64,000 nt of DNA from Ischnura elegans (GCF_921293095.1 NC_060248.1:129840972-129904971), one strand, 5' to 3'; counted from the first letter of the stretch, positions 35,301 to 47,030 are shown. Made by a program: numbers and translations. Notes: a model not told the origin generated them from the sequence alone.

Positions 35301-36179
35301 TATGTTAATGCAGAAGAGTTACAACATGCTCTTTTTTCTGTACAATCGCCTGCACAATTGGATAGGTTACACGGTGCCTACTTAAGTTAATAAATAAACA
35401 CATTTCCTTTCACTTTTTTATGTATCCATTTACCAAACATAAACACCAAGAAGAAGTTCTTAATCACTATACACAAAGGAAACATGTGATAAATGTTTTT
35501 CATTATTAGTACTAATCGATCATGAAAGTAAGCTTTAAAAGTTCAGCTAAACCATAAGTTATCACGGGTTTTAACCACCATCCGAAAATCTATTAATTTT
35601 CGTAGCATGAACTGTGGTATCAAATACTGCAATACATTATTTATTATTTACTATCACCGCTTAATATTCAATATCATTGCATACTTTTTATACTAGGCTG
35701 GAGGTCGTGGCTATGGCGGTAGGTGACGAGGTTTGTAGTCTTCTGATTCCCCGGAAAACCAACTACCTCAAGTATAGATAGTTTTAAAATAATGGCTAAT
35801 ATTTTATGCCTGAATATTTTTTATTTGTGTACAGTATTTTCTATCTGCTTTTTGATCTTCCTGATTTGAGTTAATATTCTGAGTATTTTATATTTTTAAT
35901 TACTTTATGTATGATTTTTTTCATTTCCGTGGGCTGTTATTTTCAATCAACAAACAAATGAATACAAGACGAAGTAATTGATTAAAAATCGTTTCACTGC
36001 TAAATATTAAGAATACTTTCGCTTAATTTTCGTCGCAATCACCTCGGCGATTGACGTTCTTCATAGATCGTTGCTGCGAATGCCTTTCAATGAATTTTAC
36101 CGGTATCCTGAATCTAATCGTCCGCTTTAAAGCGCTTCCCTCCTAGGCAAATTGTCACTCCGGCGAAATATGCAAGTCA

Positions 36180-36660
36180 AAAATTACCATTTCATTATTG
36201 AACAGAGTGTGATCGAGAACGCCCCAGTGAAATTGCTCAAAGAACAGTTGGACTGCATCAGCGCTTAGAGGACGGGCGTTGTCATGTATCAGAACACTTC
36301 CACAATTCAGCACGTCTCTTATTTTATTTTGAACGGCTCCGCGAAATCGGCGTGTTTTCTACACTGCACAGTTGCATTTATCGTTAAACCCGGCAGAATG
36401 AATTCAAAAAGTAACACACCTTCTTGGTCCCAAAACAGAGTAGCATAATATTATAACTGTTTAAGGATCGCAGGAATGTTATTGGTTTGCTTGGTGACTT
36501 TTAATGCCTCATTTGATTTGACTGTAACTTTGTTTCAGGTGTGTCTTATGGAATCCGTCTCATCTTTAGTCACAGTTGGTTTTTAAAAAAGTTCTCTTTT
36601 ATTGGCATGAAGGTAAAGAAATGTCAATGCTTAACCCATTCGTCAAGTTTCGTCGTTGTC
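36180..36660 (-). pseudogene. Second mariner-family transposase pseudogene
   Basis: Minus strand: LFWDQEGVLLFEFILPGLTI (about 36440 down), then AVQNKIRDVLNC, GSVLIHDNARPLSADAVQLF (about 36305-36245) and FEQFHWGVLDH. This is the FWD...GVLL, HDNARPH and WEVLDHPPYSPDL series of mariner transposases, from a subfamily different from the copy at 16330-17215. The N-terminal half is missing or very degraded, and frame breaks separate the blocks. Confidence 0.78.
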
Positions 36661-36702
36661 ACTCCACGGTTCTCACTAAGCGATAGAATTAATGGCTGTG
36701 AT

Positions 36703-37697
36703 ATCTACATAATTCCCCTGCGAGCCACCTCTAGGGTATTTGGCAGGGGGTGACAAATCACCAACATGGAGCATACAAGACGACCGCATCATGCACACCG
36801 CACGGTCATAGAAATAATACGCATTCTAGCAAAATATACATGCTTATTCACAAAAGAATTGATAATGGTTAGTAATTCCTAGAGAAAATACATTCAAGGT
36901 TAGAACTATGAAAAACATGCAATGAGTAATCCTGGCGAGCGACGCCATTAATCATATCAATTGAAACAACGTTGCTATCCTTAATAGTACGAGGGAATAA
37001 TGACATTTTAAATCTCTCTGTTTTGCAGTCTTTTTATTTTATTCTCATGATCACGTCTACTATAGTGCGGTGGTAAAGGATGTGATTCACGTCGTCTGAG
37101 AAAATACCTTCTTCGAATTTCCTAAGTAAGTTAAGCCTATACTTCAATCTACGCTCTTGTAAAGATTCCCATCCTAACTCGTCTAACACACTGGAAACGC
37201 TGCACTTTTCATCGTAACAACTCATCACAAATCTGGCCGCCCAACTTTTGAATCATTTTTAAATGCGGAACCTTATCGAATGCCTTTCTGAAGACTCAAA
37301 ATATGGCGTCGACTTGAACATGTCTGTCACCCGCGGATAAGATATCGTGAACTAAGAGAGCAAGTTGAGTTTCACATGACCTACCTTTTCTAAATCCGTG
37401 CGGTTCTTTTGCTAACAGATTTTGGCTATCATGACCCATTATTGAACTGAAAATAATATGTTCCAATATTTTGCAAGAAATGGAAGTAAGTGAAATCGGA
37501 CGGTAATTATTAGGCTTTTCCCTATCCCCACCTTTAAATATGGGCGTGACGTTCGCTATTTTCCAATGTTTAGGGACTGTGTGTTCTGCTAGAGATTTTT
37601 CGAAAACTATCTTCAAGTAAGGCGCTATCTCTGATGCGGATTCCTTTTCCACTCGAGCCGGAATGATATTTCTAATGAGGCTTGTTACTCGCATTAA
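36703..37697 (-). mobile_element. LINE family B (CR1-like), 5'-truncated and internally deleted
   Basis: The minus strand encodes an RT distinct from family A. It has HWKIANVTPIFKGGDREKPN, RPISLTSISCKILEHI, HGFRKGRSCETQLALLVHD and KAFDKVPHLKMIQKL. Near 37235 it jumps to a C-terminal block SVLDELGWESLQERRLKYRL, so the FADD region is deleted. The 3' end carries TTGGTGATTTGTCACCCCCT and then TGCCAAATACC at 36755-36710. This tail recurs alone at 31284-31450 (- strand) and 35205-35300 (+ strand). Confidence 0.85.
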
Positions 37698-37719
37698 ACG
37701 GACAACTTATGTTCGCAGA

Positions 37720-38075
37720 TGACTGAGCTTGTGGTAAGGAGGGCATGGAGTTGCCCGCTGCGTGTAAAATCCTTCGGGATTACTCATACGATTCATGCAC
37801 TACAATGGAATTGCACTCAGCGTCCAAAAGAACGGAAGGGCTGGCGGGCGCAGAGCCACCGATCGCTTTCTCCCTTCCGCAGATCCTGCATCCGAGTCAG
37901 TGGTCGCCAAAGTGAACCTGCTATCTCCCTATGTCCAACCGAGAGAACTAGTCTGGCCCAAGTCCTGGATAGTGCGGCTTGCGATGGTCTAGGGGGACAG
38001 AGATAAGTCGGTGTGTTCCTGGAATGAGCGGGTGACGGCCATTGGGAAGGCGGACGGATGAGGGAAAAAAACGTT
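37720..38075. other. GC-rich unassigned segment
   Basis: GC-rich relative to both flanks, with three overlapping ORFs of 65-95 residues and no recognisable motif. It directly follows the broken 5' end of LINE family B and may be a fragment of another repeat. Confidence 0.3.
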
Positions 38076-38732
38076 CTTTTCATCAAATTCTAATCTCAAA
38101 TAGTATTCTCTGATATCCATATTATCTGAACTCTACTTAATCTAAAATTTAGAGAAACTTCCTTTCACACGTTTGAATTAATGTTTAATTAGCCATTCTT
38201 CAATGGGCATCAAGCCATTTTAGAATCACGTGTAGGGTGTTATGTTACTAAAATCAAAATTAATCCAACATTCTCAATATCGTCGATTTTAATACCTGCC
38301 ACATGTTTCTGAAAGAAAATTTCTCCGCGACCTAGGCATAATACGATAACATGAAAAACTTTTGAAAATTCCAAATTTGAAATAGTATAAAGCCTCCTAA
38401 TTTAATCACACTAAATTTCATATTACGCCCATTAGGCACCATGTATTTCTCTCCTTTCTACCTTTCTTCAGCAGCATCTTGTCTATCTTTTCTTCTCTAA
38501 TTACCAAATCTATTAGTTGAGATAATACATGATTCAATCGCCTAATAAATGTTCAATTATATCCTGAAAACGGGCGTGTGACCATAAAACAATTGATTTG
38601 GCAATGAGAACTTGTGGGAACTCTTCTCCACCATATAATTTAAATATATATTGCAAATTATCTCAATGACCTGAGCCTTATTAGCTAGCCTATAACAAAA
38701 ATTACGAGTTTTTCAAACATAAAGAGGTGTTC

Positions 38733-40130
38733 ATCTACACCTACATAATACCCCGCAAGCCGCCTAAAAGGCTTGTGGCAGGGGGTGTTAGTGTAGGGAT
38801 TATGATCCGTTTACACATAAAAATGAAGTGCTCTAACGAAGTTGGGACTAGCGTTTACTAAAGTCCATTATGGTGCGGGGGAAAAACGGATTCCCATATA
38901 TATCCGTTCGGCAAAAAATATCTCTTAATATATCGTTTCTATCGGACCTGGAAATATAGTGTGGCTCTAGTATTATGTTCTCCATGTCGCTCTTAAAGAG
39001 ACCCTTTCTCAATTGTTCACGCAATATAAGATTAGCGCGCAGCCTCCGAGTCTCCAGCGGCTCCCAGCCTAGTTCGCTTAACATCTGGGTAACGCTGTCT
39101 GTACGCCCGTAGCTGCTTTTGAAGAAACGCGCAGCCTTCCTTTGTATTTTATTCAGTTCGCGGATTATGTCTTTCTGCACCGAATCCCATGCGCTCGCTG
39201 CATATCAAGGTGCGGTTGAACGAGAACGAAATAGCACCTTTCTTTCACTTTCTCATCCGAAAATCTTCCCACAATACGCTGGACGAATCCTAATTTCTTC
39301 ATGGTTATGCCGCAAATAATCCTTATGTGTGTTCCCCACCAGAGGTTCGACGTAACTCCCAGGTACTTCACTTCGTCTAATGCCTTTATGTTAATACCAT
39401 CCACTGCATAAACATGGTTATAGTTGGACGAATTCCGCAAGAAATGTACCGTCATTCATTTGCTCAGGTTAAATTTGAGTTCCCACTCTTGGTTCCACAA
39501 ATTATCGTTGCTTAAGTCTGATGATAGAATTTCATAGTCAAAATGATCACTAATTTCGCGATAGATGACAGCCTCGTCAGAAAATAAATGTATAATATTG
39601 CTAATGCGGGAGCAGAGATGATTAATGTATACAATAAACAAAAGGGGGCCGATTACGCTTCCTTGTGGAACACATGATGTACTTAACTACGTCAGAGCTA
39701 ATTTCGTCAAGAACTACTTTTTGTGTACGATCACTGAGAAAGTCGTGAATCCAGTTTACCACCGTTTTGTTTAATCGGCATGACTGTAATTTTTATAAAA
39801 GTTTGTTGTGAAGTGCCGTGTCGAAAGCTTTCTTAAAATCTAGAGATAGTGCATCAACTTGTCTTTTCGATTCACCAGATTTTAGAACATCGTAAAGAAA
39901 GAGCGCGATCTATGTTTCGCATAATCTATCTTCTCGGAATCCGTGCTTACAGTCATGGAGGAAGTTACTCTGTCAAAGTAAGTCATGATATTGCTCAAGA
40001 CGATATGCTCAAGTATCTTCCCTACATTCGAGGTTAATGAAACTGGACGGTGGATGCCTGGGTCGTGTCTGTTTTGTCTTTTTGAATATCGGTGTAACGC
40101 TTGAAATTTTCCAGTCTAGCGGTAAATTTG
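38733..40130 (-). mobile_element. LINE family A copy, 5'-truncated
   Basis: Minus-strand family A copy. Visible pieces, 5' to 3' of the element: the SVTPIFKK block near 40090, FKKAFDTALH near 39820, FIVYINHLCSRISNIIHLFS (39641 down), ALDEVKYLGVTSNLWWGTHI (around 39380), and the C-terminal block opening QKDIIRELNKIQRKAARFFK (39180-38848). The shared tail with the TAGGTGTAGATGAAC end follows at 38735. Several frame breaks separate these blocks. The copy ends within 50 bases of the candidate exon at 40177. Confidence 0.87.
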
Positions 40131-40176
40131 TTATGTTATAATGTAGTGGACTAATTCCGATTTATTTCAAACACAG

Positions 40177-40391
40177 CACCTCACAAGCAGCATCACCATG
40201 AAATCCGCTGTACCAACAATGCAAAGGACAACGAGAGTGCATCGCAAGACAACACATTGGACTCTCTTCGTCATCTATTCAGCAACCCTGATGAGGACAC
40301 TGTGGTCTCTTTGGGGGTTTTATCGGCTCCCCTAAAGTTTCGGACGAATACCAGATCACAAGGCATCACGGAAGAAGAGAGTTCCAGATGA
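40177..40391 (+). CDS. Unrecognised candidate terminal exon
   Basis: After an ACACAG acceptor-like site, one frame is open for about 71 codons to TGA at 40389. Read with a phase-1 entry it contains ESASQDNTLDSLRHLFSNPD, DTVVSLGVLSAPLKFRTNTR and SQGITEEESSR. Codon use is balanced and GC-richer than its surroundings. ATTAAA follows about 43 bases after the stop. No start codon is present, so it would be a last exon whose upstream part is missing or lies left of the LINE A copy ending at 40130. I do not recognise the family; chance or a retrocopy end is possible. Confidence 0.28.
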
Positions 40392-40739
40392 TTTTGATTT
40401 AACTATTTCCGCCACATAGTCATTAAAAAATGTATTAAATAATAATAACTTATTGACAAGTCTTGACGACGAATAGATAATATAGCGAGGATCTATTGTA
40501 TTTATCTATTAAAACTTATTGAATGAGGTTCATGGTTCAATGTTGGGGCGAGTCACAATTTTGCTGTAGAATATTATAATGCAAAAATTTTTGTCGATGC
40601 CAAAATTTCTACCATTAGCATTTTGTAACTAACCATCAGAATTATGACTCGTACTTACTTGATTTCAGAAATATTAAATGTATAATAATGATTTAGTAAT
40701 AATAAAGATGAAACATCAGCGTCGATGGAGCAGCAGCAA

Positions 40740-40910
40740 CAGCAGAAAGAATTAAAAGGTAAAGTTAAAGTCGGAGGGAAGATGAGGAAGAGGACGGCCA
40801 AGGCTGGAGTGGGAAGGCTATGTGGAGAGACTGGCAGCCCAGAGCGGGCAGAGTATAAACAATGTGAAGCGGATCGCTCATAATAGGAGGGAGTTTAGAA
40901 AGTGGCTGGT
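40740..40910 (+). pseudogene. Probable LINE ORF2 C-terminal remnant
   Basis: One frame reads GRGRPRLEWEGYVERLAAQS and then a basic run, VKRIAHNRREFRKWLVEPDA, before a stop at about 40928. The GRPRLEW-type motif followed by a basic helix resembles the extreme C terminus of endonuclease/reverse transcriptase proteins. Upstream sequence is out of frame and no RT core is present. The family is uncertain. Confidence 0.4.
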
Positions 40911-40999
40911 GGAACCCGACGCCTAACAGCCAAGGGGGATAAGAGAAAGAGGAGGTAAGGATAAAGTTGTTCTATCCTAAGAGCAATTATGGTAACCTG

Positions 41000-42004
41000 A
41001 TAGAACATTAGAGGTAGGCCTTTTAATGGCGGCTTGACATATCATGCGAAGAACATAGTGATGTGTTCCAAACGCCCTCCTAAAAGTGCTACGGCAAGCA
41101 AGGTGCAATCTTTGAAAAATATCCGCCTCCCAGTACTTGTATCCGGTATTATAACTGTATAAATAGTATCTGTATCCGGTAACACAGAGTATGAAACCAC
41201 TTTAGTTATCACATCAACCATACCCCAGAGTGTTACCTTAAGAATAAATTGTAAACATTCTCTTCGCCATTGTTAAAATTCATTAAGTCAAAACATGTCG
41301 TACAATTTTTAAATAACTCCACCTTTAGTGTAATAAGTTCCTAATTGTGAAATTTGTTTAAAAACGTAGCTCACAAAAATAGGGTTTGTGTTTAGTCAGC
41401 AGCCGAGCGAATTATCTAGGAAATCCCAAGTAAGAACTTTATCACCCAATAAGTGCCACAAATTAAACATATAATACTTACAATATCTTTTTTCTGTCAC
41501 TCTATAATTTTTATCAGAAACGAAGGCTTACGTGTTATGAAAATGACAATTAGGTGAGACAATTTCATGATCGTCAATTATAATGACAAAGCAGCAAGGC
41601 TGTCACATTTGAAAATGCGATCACATTTTAAATTAGAATTGAGAAGGAAAATGACCCTCGATCAGAAGCATGGATAATATGAAATGAAAAATGAACAAAA
41701 TATCAATCATGAGGGTACATGAGGTTGAACCATCGAATCAAAGGTATTTTCGTCAATTATGGCATTGAAATCACTTATCTTCTCCTGGAAAGCTATTATC
41801 GTTTGATCCTAAACATAAACCTCCATAACGCATGAAAATGTATTAACCAAGGTGAGTAGGTTTGCCAAGTTACGGCCCTCTTTCGATGCAGTTTGAATTT
41901 TGAATTTAAAATGAAATTTAATTCTTTTAGTATTTATGACATTTTCCCCTTAAGAGGACTAACACAATCGGATAGGGCAAAAATTGAAAACTAAAGATTA
42001 CTTT
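41000..42004. other. No gene recognised
   Basis: AT-rich, without ORFs over 60 residues or recognisable repeats. Confidence 0.4.
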
Positions 42005-42370
42005 AATGCGTGACATAAGCGGGGAGTGGAGTGCCAGGGGTGGAGCATTGGATTGCTGATCTAAGAGTCCGGGGTTCCTATTTAGAGTGAAGCTTAGGGA
42101 CACCTCCCCCCGCTAACAATAATGCTCGAAGCAGAAGGTGGCCTAGGGATAGCAATTCCCACCCCTTTCCTTGAATGGGCGAATGTCACAGCCCTGAGAT
42201 GAACCTCGATCGGATTATTGAGACCAAGGGGGCAGCATATAAGACCATCCAATTCCATTCCATAGGAGGCTGATTGCTGTTTCCACTTCGGTCGCATTTT
42301 AATCGGCTCTCAAAAATGTCCGCGGCACGGTGATGAGTGCAATGCCATCCACTCTCCTCCACTAATTTGC
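42005..42370 (+). mobile_element. Possible tRNA-derived SINE
   Basis: GGTGGAGCATTGGATTGCTG resembles an A box/D arm and GTCCGGGGTTCCTATTTAGA a degenerate B box with correct spacing. The next 300 bases are GC-richer than their surroundings and have no coding signal. Confidence 0.4.
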
Positions 42371-42459
42371 AGTATGATGTTTGTAACTATGGGGAAGAGC
42401 ATTACAAAGTTATAAATTTGACATATCGTATAATCATGAATGTAAATGTCCTAATTATA

Positions 42460-42700
42460 CCTTATTTCCCCCTGAAACTCGGATCAATTTGTTCGTTATA
42501 AAATCGAGTGGCGACTTTTGTAAATTCGTTTAAATGCGCAGTGGGAGAAAACACATTTATCATCAGCCCTGAGGATGTTGGGAAAGTCTCCCAACGAAAC
42601 GTCGGCCCACACAATGCAGACCCTGACCCGGTTGGAAACCCGAGAAGCAAATCGGTTACTATGGTTTCTACCTTTGCACTCATTTAATTTTTACCATATT
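42460..42700 (+). mobile_element. Repeat segment with hammerhead-like motif
   Basis: Contains the motif at 42569-42603, then GACCCGGTTGGAAACCCGAG. The pattern resembles the terminal segments of Penelope-type elements, but no protein remnant adjoins it, so the assignment is tentative. Confidence 0.35.
42569..42603 (+). ncRNA. Hammerhead-ribozyme-like motif, second copy
   Basis: Core CTGAGGA (42569-42575), a seven-pair stem II GTTGGGA/TCCCAAC (42577-42583 with 42589-42595), GAAA (42596-42599) and CGTC (42600-42603), so stem III is nearly absent. The same unpaired T precedes stem II as at 25830. Flanking GCC/GGC could start stem I. It lies in a repeat-like stretch (about 42460-42700) with no coding sequence. 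Confidence 0.42.
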
Positions 42701-42743
42701 TGGAATTGAGCATTGTTGGCGCATGGTTGCCGTGACAACCGTA

Positions 42744-42771
42744 GGTAATGTACTGTGTAGCCAGGCCTTTA
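42744..42771 (+). repeat. Solo end of the MITE seen at 30119-30343
   Basis: TAATGTACTGTGTAGCCAGG then CC matches the right end of that MITE at 30322-30343 except for a few transitions. No left partner was seen upstream. Confidence 0.45.
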
Positions 42772-42779
42772 GATCATGT

Positions 42780-44215
42780 ATAGCAAAAAGGAGCAGATGG
42801 AAACATCAAGCAGTCAGCAATGTACACTTAGCATAAGATTTATCCATCTGGTAGTTTTAGAGGATTCATTAATTAGAAATATAAAACTCTACTCTAACTT
42901 AACATGCACTCAAAATAAAAGAAATATTTTTCACAACGTATACCTACATGTAAAGAGTCATATAAAAAATTGTTGCCAAAAGTTGCGCGCAGGGGAGTGA
43001 ATTGAAAAACACTATAATGGTAATTTAAAACATCGCGCAAAAGATGCGTTTATTTTTTAAATTATGAAAATAATCAATAAAATTTAACTGCGAACGAGCG
43101 TGTCGAAGGTTTTTGTTTCAAAGATGCATATTTACGGGATTAAACGGATACTTATCACAAATAAGGACCTTGGGTGAGACTTGACAAGATAAACACCTCA
43201 GGAAACATCTCTCCATAGCGGAATACGAAGGGCGAATTGAAAACAGAAAACATTTGTTCATATTTTCGAATTGGGCGTGAGATGGGTTTACTCCTCGACT
43301 TTCGAAAAACTTCGCTCAAACGCGAAACACTAACAGTAAGAGCACTGGGAATTATCAAGGAGAGACAAGGCCAGTTGAATTAGATGTTTAACTCACAATT
43401 TGGTAATATGTTATGGGACAAATTTCAACCCAGATCAACGCTCCAAGATTTTGAAACATTTACGGGACTATTTCTCTTTCTTTTCCTTAGAATGCCTTAA
43501 ATTCTCTTCCGATATCGGTAGCTACTTGTTCTTAAACAGAATGGTGAATTATTACGACAATTAAAGTCGTTTTATCATTGTCGAGCCTTTTTTATTAATT
43601 ATCATAGTATTGTGCGCTTCAGTGCATGGAATATTACCATTTAATGTAGTTTGAGCATTAGATATTATTGTTACATGGTTTTGAGAAGATTAAATACCTT
43701 CGTCAATCCCTCTGTTTTTCTTCTCATCATTTTCGTTTACATATTTTAAACTATGAGGATAAACTTAAGCTATGCATAGTCTTTTAAAATCGACAAAAAT
43801 ATTGATAGTAACATAAAGAGGATAAAGCAGGATGTCTGTTAGTCCGTACGGATCCACGACCAAAGTTATTACCAAAGACGTCATTGCAAAATTAGCTGTG
43901 CAGGAACGCACTTTACTTTCTTTAGAAGTGGAATGTTATTATGTATGTTTTTATTACAAGTCATTATTTACATTTTACTGATAATTTTTTTGCTTTGGTT
44001 ACGAACCTATAAATTAGAAGATTTGAGGCAACTAAATTGATAAAAGTGTTATTTGTCTATTATGTCTTTTGTTAACCAATGCCGGAGCGGTGTTCCGGCA
44101 CCATGACACCACTGGTTATTACGTAGGTGCATCTCATGCTCCCAAAGCCTGTAGTACTACTTTTGGTGATGCTCGGTGCGTCGTTTTCTCACCACCGTTT
44201 GTTGCGTCACGTCAC
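42780..44215. other. No gene recognised
   Basis: AT-rich, short ORFs only. A small palindromic patch GCCGGAGCGGTGTTCCGGC near 44082 resembles an MITE end but has no partner. Confidence 0.4.
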
Positions 44216-45718
44216 TCCATATCATCGTCAGCAATATAATGACTTTCTTGAACAGTCGTGATATCCTCAATGGCTGTCAGCACGGCTTCCGGAAAAGTAG
44301 ATCGTACGAAACACAGCTCGCGCTCTTTCTACATGACGTTCTCAAATCCGGTAAATCGAAAAGACAAGTTGACGCATTATTTATAGATTATAAGAAAGCT
44401 TCGATATGGTACCTCAGAACAAACTTATGTACAAATTACAGTAATGGCGATTGAACAAAGCAGTAGTACCGGAGACTTTTAGTAGTAGAGTAGACCGGGT
44501 ACTTTCTGAATGATCATAAGCAAAAAGTAATTCTTGACGGAATTATTTTTGATATGTTGAAAGTGACTTAAGGTGTCCCACAAGGAAGCGTAATCGGCCC
44601 CCTTTTGGTCACTATATACATTAGTGACCTTTGCTCCTGAATAAGCAGTTAATACGTTTATTTTCTAATGACGCTATCATCGATTGCGAAATTAGTGATC
44701 ATTGAGACCTGGAAATTCTATCATCGGATTTGAACAACGTTCATTTGTGGGGCCAAGAATGGGGACTCCAACTTAATCTGAGCAAATGTACGGTGGCACA
44801 TTTGTTGCGGTAGTCGTCCAACCATTCCTATGATTATGCTGTGAATGGTATTAACATAAAGGCAATACACGAAGTGAAGTACCTGGGAGTTAGGATAGCT
44901 GCGAACCTATCGTAGGGAGCAAATATATGAAATATTTGCGGTAGAGCCCTGAAGAAGTTAGGATTCGTCAAGTGTATTGTGAGAAGATTTTCGGAGGAGA
45001 AGGTAAAAGAAAGGTACTATTTAGCTTTCGTCCGACCACACCTTAGATATGCAGCGAGCATATATTTATAATAAAAAATTTATTTATCTAAATAACCCTC
45101 GAAAACAGCACAATGAGGCCTTTACATCGGGAATTTTAAACAATCAATAACAGAAAATCACACACACCCGTGTTCTGGAAGGGACAACCTACCCAGGCCG
45201 GACTCGAACCCGAGACCTTCAGTATGGTAGGCGATGACTTATCCCCACCGATTATGAGATAGGATCTTAAATAGGTTGGATGCAGAAACACTTAATCTGT
45301 GAACTGAATAAAATACAAAGGAAAGCTACGCGATTCGTGAAAAACTGCTGCGGGCCTACAGACTGCATTACCCAGATGTCAAGGGAATTAGGTTGGGAGC
45401 CGCTAGAGACACGGAGGTTGCGCGCTAGTCTTAGAATGCTTGTGCAATTGAGAATAGATCTCTTTAAGAGCGACACGGAGAGAGAGGACCCGCCTATATT
45501 TCCATGTCCGACAGAAGCGATATATAGGAGATAAATAAACGAGAGATATCTTGTCGAAGGGATAGGTATGGGAATTCGTTTTTCTCCAGAGCGATAAAGG
45601 ACTTCAATAAATAACAGTCGCAATTTATTTGAGCATTTTATTTTCATGCGTAAACGGCTGGTGTCCTAACACCTCCTGCCACACGCTTTTTTAGGCGGGT
45701 TGCGGGGTAGTATTTAGA
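44216..45718 (+). mobile_element. LINE family A copy, 5'-truncated, split by a SINE
   Basis: Plus-strand family A copy beginning HIIVSNIMTFLNSRD and CQHGFRKSRSYETQLALFLH (about 44216-44330). It passes through degraded RT boxes (DALFIDYKK at about 44370, GSVIGPLL near 44585) to the C-terminal block LICELNKIQRKATRFVKN (45291 on), and ends in the common 3' tail near 45718. A tRNA-derived SINE in the opposite orientation interrupts it at about 45061-45262. The copy is highly decayed. Confidence 0.86.
45061..45262 (-). mobile_element. tRNA-derived SINE (family S1) inside a LINE copy
   Basis: The minus-strand head has a Pol III B box (GGTTCGAGTCC) within GGTCTCGGGTTCGAGTCCGG. The body contains CCTGGGTAGG, then CCCGATGTAAAGGCC. 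The tail is A/T-rich (AAATAAATTTTTTATTATAA). A second copy of the same family lies at about 47485-47702. It interrupts LINE family A coding sequence, so it inserted after that LINE. Confidence 0.75.
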
Positions 45719-46196
45719 TTTAGATGTCATACAACTTCTGTGGTTGGACATCCTGTCAGGTAGGCACACCTCTTGACACGCTGAGAAAGGGAAAACATAA
45801 CTAAAGGGATTCTAAACTACCTATATCTTATACCATGTGATCATGAATTCCAAGTTTCCCACAGCTCTGAGTACTACCCTTCCTGAGCAACGCCGGGTGG
45901 CCTGATAGTCTAAGATATTTACACCGAAAGCGACAGAAGACAACAACTGTGAGAATTCTGTGGCTTTCTCATTTTAGCGCTTTCCTTGTTTTATTTACGA
46001 ATTATTTTTGTTCGTACGGAGGGAATTAGCCTCAAGTGATTGCCTTTCTAAAAAACCTTGGCGATTCTCATCAGATCATCACGCTTTAAATTTTGGAGTA
46101 TCGAGGTAAAGAATTTAGGTTACCGAAGCACAAAAAAAAACCATTCACATTCACCAGTGGCTAGAAACAACTTTTTCCCTCCATGTGAAATAAAAA

Positions 46197-46283
46197 TTTT
46201 TGGGCTACGTCACCTTGTCAATTTTTGGGTGGCCCAAAACGATGCGGTAACCCAAAAATTGACGCAGCGACGTAGCCCAAAAG
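46197..46283. repeat. Near-perfect palindrome
   Basis: The left arm (46197-46230), ending CAATTTTTGGGT, pairs with the right arm (46250-46283), opening ACCCAAAAATTG and closing GACGTAGCCCAAAAG. Two or three mismatched or bulged bases and a 19-base loop. See findings. Confidence 0.75.
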
Positions 46284-46363
46284 TTTTTTTTTTTTTAAAT
46301 TTAACATGACGAGTACCCGCGAAAGTTTTAACGGAGAATTTTTACCTTCGTTCAATGGGAATA

Positions 46364-47030
46364 GGGTAGATTCCTTCATCAAAGAAAATGAAGGGCATTG
46401 ATTGCGATTCGATACCCACCATAAGTGTATTCATAATATACAAATTATTTTGTTTTAGAAATACCGGTTTAGACGAATGGCAATGGTCAATTTTATCCTC
46501 ATTTGAAAAAGACCAGATTGGCGCCCATGCGATGCCACTCCATGTGACGTCAGAGGGACCTAGTTTCTATACGAGTAGAGAGAAGTTTTTTACATCCTCT
46601 GAGATTACCAATGCATGCATGAGGCACAGAGCTCAGGGAAACATGTATTAATAATCACCTATTAAAACTGGCTAAGGTCGGAAAGTTTCCTTCGTTTTAT
46701 AGGGTAATAATAATCCTTATTTAAGCCAAGCGATACCTGCTAGCAGGGTACTCTGCTACCTGATAGCAGCCTGCATCGTAGAGGCGCTCATAGCCTTGCA
46801 CCAATGTGGCCTCACACGGCGGCAGCTGGAACCAGAATGACGTCACACGGGCTTTTCCCAGCATTCATACTTAGCCGTCGCATTTTCGCGCGCTTGAAAT
46901 TTTTCACTTTTCATTTAATCGCATAATATTAGATATTGTCATTTAAAAATCTAAAAGAGTGAAATACGTACTCCAGGAGTAATAATCTTTCGATTTAGGC
47001 ATTAAAAAATAATAGGAAACCACCCTATTG
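46364..47030 (+). mobile_element. Dispersed repeat R1, fullest copy
   Basis: Opens AATAGGGTAGATTCCTTCAT and closes ATAGGAAACCACCCTATT, so the ends are imperfect inverted repeats of about 18 bases, suggesting a MITE. Two TGACGTCA sites and a degenerate hairpin near 46730-46780 lie inside. Target duplication unclear. Confidence 0.62.

Noticed and set aside
35193-35390. Small cysteine-containing ORF
   Set aside because: The segment aligns with the LINE family B 3'-UTR tail.
45180-45262. tRNA gene on the minus strand
   Set aside because: Part of SINE family S1, with the same body and tail as the copy at 47485-47702.
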